Assembly: GCA_963742815.1 (NCBI GenBank)
Contig: CAVUNJ010000013.1
Location: forward strand, 89,589 to 153,588
Direction: 5' to 3'
DNA from: Marmoricola sp963742815
GTDB taxonomy: Bacteria > Actinomycetota > Actinomycetes > Propionibacteriales > Nocardioidaceae
Length of the DNA stretch: 64,000 nt
Shown: positions 62,464 to 64,000 of the stretch, piece after piece
Position numbering within the stretch: position 1 is the first letter of the stretch
How the letters are laid out: every line of letters begins with the position of its first letter
The notes under the pieces: generated by a model
What the model was told of the DNA's origin: nothing
Seen by the model: only the letters and a program-made list of their open reading frames with translations
Databases searched by the model: none
Translations under genes and position numbers: made by a program

Positions 62464-63222
62464 ATGAGCTTCACTCGCTACGTCGCGCTTGGCGACTCCT
62501 TCAGTGAGGGAGTCGGCGATCCCGACCCCGACCGGCCCAACGGGCTGCGGGGGTGGACCGACCGCGTTGCCGAGGTGCTCGCTGGTGACACCCGTGACTT
62601 CCGGTACGCCAACCTCGCCATCCGTGGGCGCAAGCTGCGCACGATCCTGGACGAGCAGCTCGAGCCGGCCCTGGCCCTGCAGCCCGACCTCGTGACGTCG
62701 TACGCCGGAGGCAACGACATCATGCGCCCGCGAGTGGACATCGACGCCCTGGCTACGGCGTACGACGAAGCCGTCGGTCGGCTCGCAGCCACCGGGGCGA
62801 CGGTCGTCCTGTTCACGGCGTTCGACTCGGGCCAGTCCGCCATCTACCGCCCGATCCGGGGCCGGTTCGCGCTCTACACCGAGGCGGTGCGTGAGATCTC
62901 GGAGCGTCACGGCACGCTCCTCGTCGACTTCTGGCGGATGCGCGAGTACCGCGACTGGGGGTACTGGGACAGCGACCGGATGCATCTCGGCCCGGCCGGG
63001 CACCAGCGGATGGCGATGGCCGTGCTCGACACCCTCGGCGTCGCGCACGATCTCCAGCCACTCCCCCCGACCGAGCACCCTGAGCTGACCGCCCGTGAGC
63101 TGCGCGCGAGGAACGTGGCGTGGGCGCGCACGCACGCCGCGCCGTGGGTGCACCGCCGCCTCACCGGCCGGTCCTCAGGCGACAACATCTCCCCCAAGCG
63201 GCCGGAGATGGCCCCGATCTGA
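62464..63222 (+). CDS. SGNH/GDSL hydrolase family protein
   Basis: A 252-residue esterase/lipase-like enzyme. Block I is YVALGDSFSEGVGDP with nucleophile Ser, block II is NLAIRGR, block III is SYAGGNDIMRP and block V is WDSDRMHLGPAGHQRMA with catalytic Asp and His. ATG 62464 starts at the conserved position (MSFTRYVALGDS); ATG 62455, nine bases earlier, is possible because GGAG lies only 3 bp before 62464. No signal peptide is seen, so the enzyme is cytoplasmic. Substrate unknown. Confidence 0.88.
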   Translation: MSFTRYVALGDSFSEGVGDPDPDRPNGLRGWTDRVAEVLAGDTRDFRYANLAIRGRKLRTILDEQLEPALALQPDLVTSYAGGNDIMRPRVDIDALATAYDEAVGRLAATGATVVLFTAFDSGQSAIYRPIRGRFALYTEAVREISERHGTLLVDFWRMREYRDWGYWDSDRMHLGPAGHQRMAMAVLDTLGVAHDLQPLPPTEHPELTARELRARNVAWARTHAAPWVHRRLTGRSSGDNISPKRPEMAPI

Positions 63223-63294
63223 TCCGGCTCACGCTTCGGGTAACCTCTCCTGCGTCGGTCCAAGCGGCATCGGTGTTCGATCCCGGACCGGCAT

Positions 63295-63370
63295 GCGGAT
63301 GTAGCTCAGTTGGTAGAGCGCGACCTTCCCAAGGTCGATGTCGCGAGTTCGAATCTCGTCATCCGCTCCA
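63295..63370 (+). tRNA. tRNA-Gly (anticodon CCC)
   Basis: The acceptor stem GCGGATG pairs with CATCCGC; the D-arm is GCTCAGTTGGTAGAGC; the anticodon stem CGACC/GGTCG encloses TTCCCAA with CCC at the anticodon, reading GGG; the T-arm is GCGAG TTCGAAT CTCGT. The discriminator is T at 63367 and the CCA end is encoded at 63368-63370. The final A is also the first base of the ATG of the next gene. Confidence 0.96.
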
Positions 63371-64000
63371 TGACGTTCAAAGGTTTTCCCGACGCGGCGC
63401 TCGACTTCTACGACGACCTCGAGCTCGACAACACCAAGTCGTTCTGGGCGGCGCACAAGCATGTGTACGACGAGGCCGTGCGCCTGCCGATGCTGGAAAT
63501 GACGGCCGCCCTGGCCGAGGAGTTCGGCACCGCGAAGGTCTTCCGCCCATATCGCGACGTGCGTTTCGCGAAGGACAAGACGCCCTACAAGAACCATCAG
63601 GGGGCGTTCGTCGCGGTCGGCCCGGCCACCGGCTGGTACGTCGAGGTCGGCTCGCCGGGCGTGCGCGTCGGTGCCGGCTGGTACCACGCAAGCGGCCCCG
63701 ACCTGGCCCGCATCCGCACCGCCATCGACACCGAGCATTCAGGTGAGGAGCTGGAGCGGCTGGTCCGCGCGCTGGAGAAGGACGGGTTCGAGATCCGCGG
63801 CGAGCAGCTGAAGACAACCCCCCGCGGCTACTCCGCCGACCATCCGCGCATCGACCTGCTCCGCTACAAGTCGCTGGGCCTGGGCAAGGCCTACGGCTAC
63901 AAGAACCTGAACACACCGGCCCTGCTCGACCGCGTCCGCGACGACTGGCGGGCACTGCGCCCCCTCGTGGAGTGGGTGCGGGCGCGCATCGACGTCGTCG
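63370..64000 (+). CDS. DUF2461 (TIGR02453) family protein, C-terminus beyond window
   Basis: The visible 210 residues begin MTFKGFPDAALDFYDDLELD and contain NTKSFWAAHKHVYDEAVR, FRPYRDVRFAKDKTPYKNHQ, VGAGWYHASGPDLARIR and DHPRIDLLRYKSL, the ordered conserved blocks of DUF2461, a family of unknown function. The first ATG coincides with the CCA end of the tRNA, with no independent leader, so it is probably expressed from tRNA-processed transcripts or an internal promoter. A later start is unlikely because conserved residues begin at once. The frame is open at the window edge. Confidence 0.88.
   Translation, partial: MTFKGFPDAALDFYDDLELDNTKSFWAAHKHVYDEAVRLPMLEMTAALAEEFGTAKVFRPYRDVRFAKDKTPYKNHQGAFVAVGPATGWYVEVGSPGVRVGAGWYHASGPDLARIRTAIDTEHSGEELERLVRALEKDGFEIRGEQLKTTPRGYSADHPRIDLLRYKSLGLGKAYGYKNLNTPALLDRVRDDWRALRPLVEWVRARIDVV

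Overview
This 64 kb window is chromosomal DNA from a high-GC actinobacterium. The evidence is pervasive GC-rich codon use, frequent GTG/TTG starts, many 4-bp ATGA/GTGA gene overlaps, F420-dependent enzymes, an SCO4848-type membrane protein, a mycobacterial-type dCTP deaminase and an IdeR/DtxR-type iron box. The gene families most resemble Nocardioides or a relative (an inference; no 16S rRNA gene is present).

Layout. 0-2.1 kb: two genes of a peptide ABC importer behind a Crp/GlxR-like palindrome. 2.2-7.1 kb: a block resembling steroid-catabolism accessory genes (SnoaL-like, F420 LLM oxidoreductase, DUF1214, SDR, frameshifted sulfotransferase) arranged around an exact KstR-type operator. 7-10.6 kb: several palindromic repeats, a small membrane protein, a cytochrome P450 and a two-component OFA-type MFS carrier. 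10.7-14.1 kb: a giant LuxR regulator translationally coupled to a tandemly duplicated small gene. 14.1-18.2 kb: a PadR-ATPase-FtsX permease operon. 18.2-20.5 kb: an unusual three-gene operon of an Asp-rich repeat peptide, a JmjC oxygenase and a sucrase-ferredoxin-like protein. 20.6-27.5 kb: an APC permease, a GntR regulator and a gamma-glutamylation pathway for an amine. 27.5-30.5 kb: a frameshifted DUF222/HNH gene, repeats and an alpha/beta hydrolase.

30.6-46.7 kb holds a split histidine-utilisation (hut) system. hutI, hutF and an M20 amidohydrolase lie at one end. hutU, hutH and an IclR regulator lie at the other. Between them are a nitroreductase, a Drr-type ABC exporter, a DUF1992 gene, an APC permease with a universal stress protein, and an M48 protease. 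46.9-56.5 kb: secreted hydrolases, a lipoprotein and a large membrane iron-sulfur reductase of the Rv0338c type whose acidic tail repeats a GGSLFD(L/I) motif six times. 56.5-61.6 kb: an iron-regulated siderophore uptake operon ending in a siderophore-interacting protein. 61.8-64 kb: dcd, an SGNH hydrolase, tRNA-Gly(CCC) and a DUF2461 gene leaving the window.

The most interesting observations are the Asp-rich peptide/JmjC/ferredoxin operon, the coupled tandem small genes, two families of dispersed intergenic palindromes, the GGSLFD tail, and a gamma-glutamyl pathway that uses an SDR where the Puu pathway has an amine oxidase. All functions are inferred from translated sequence and context; nothing was computed against databases.
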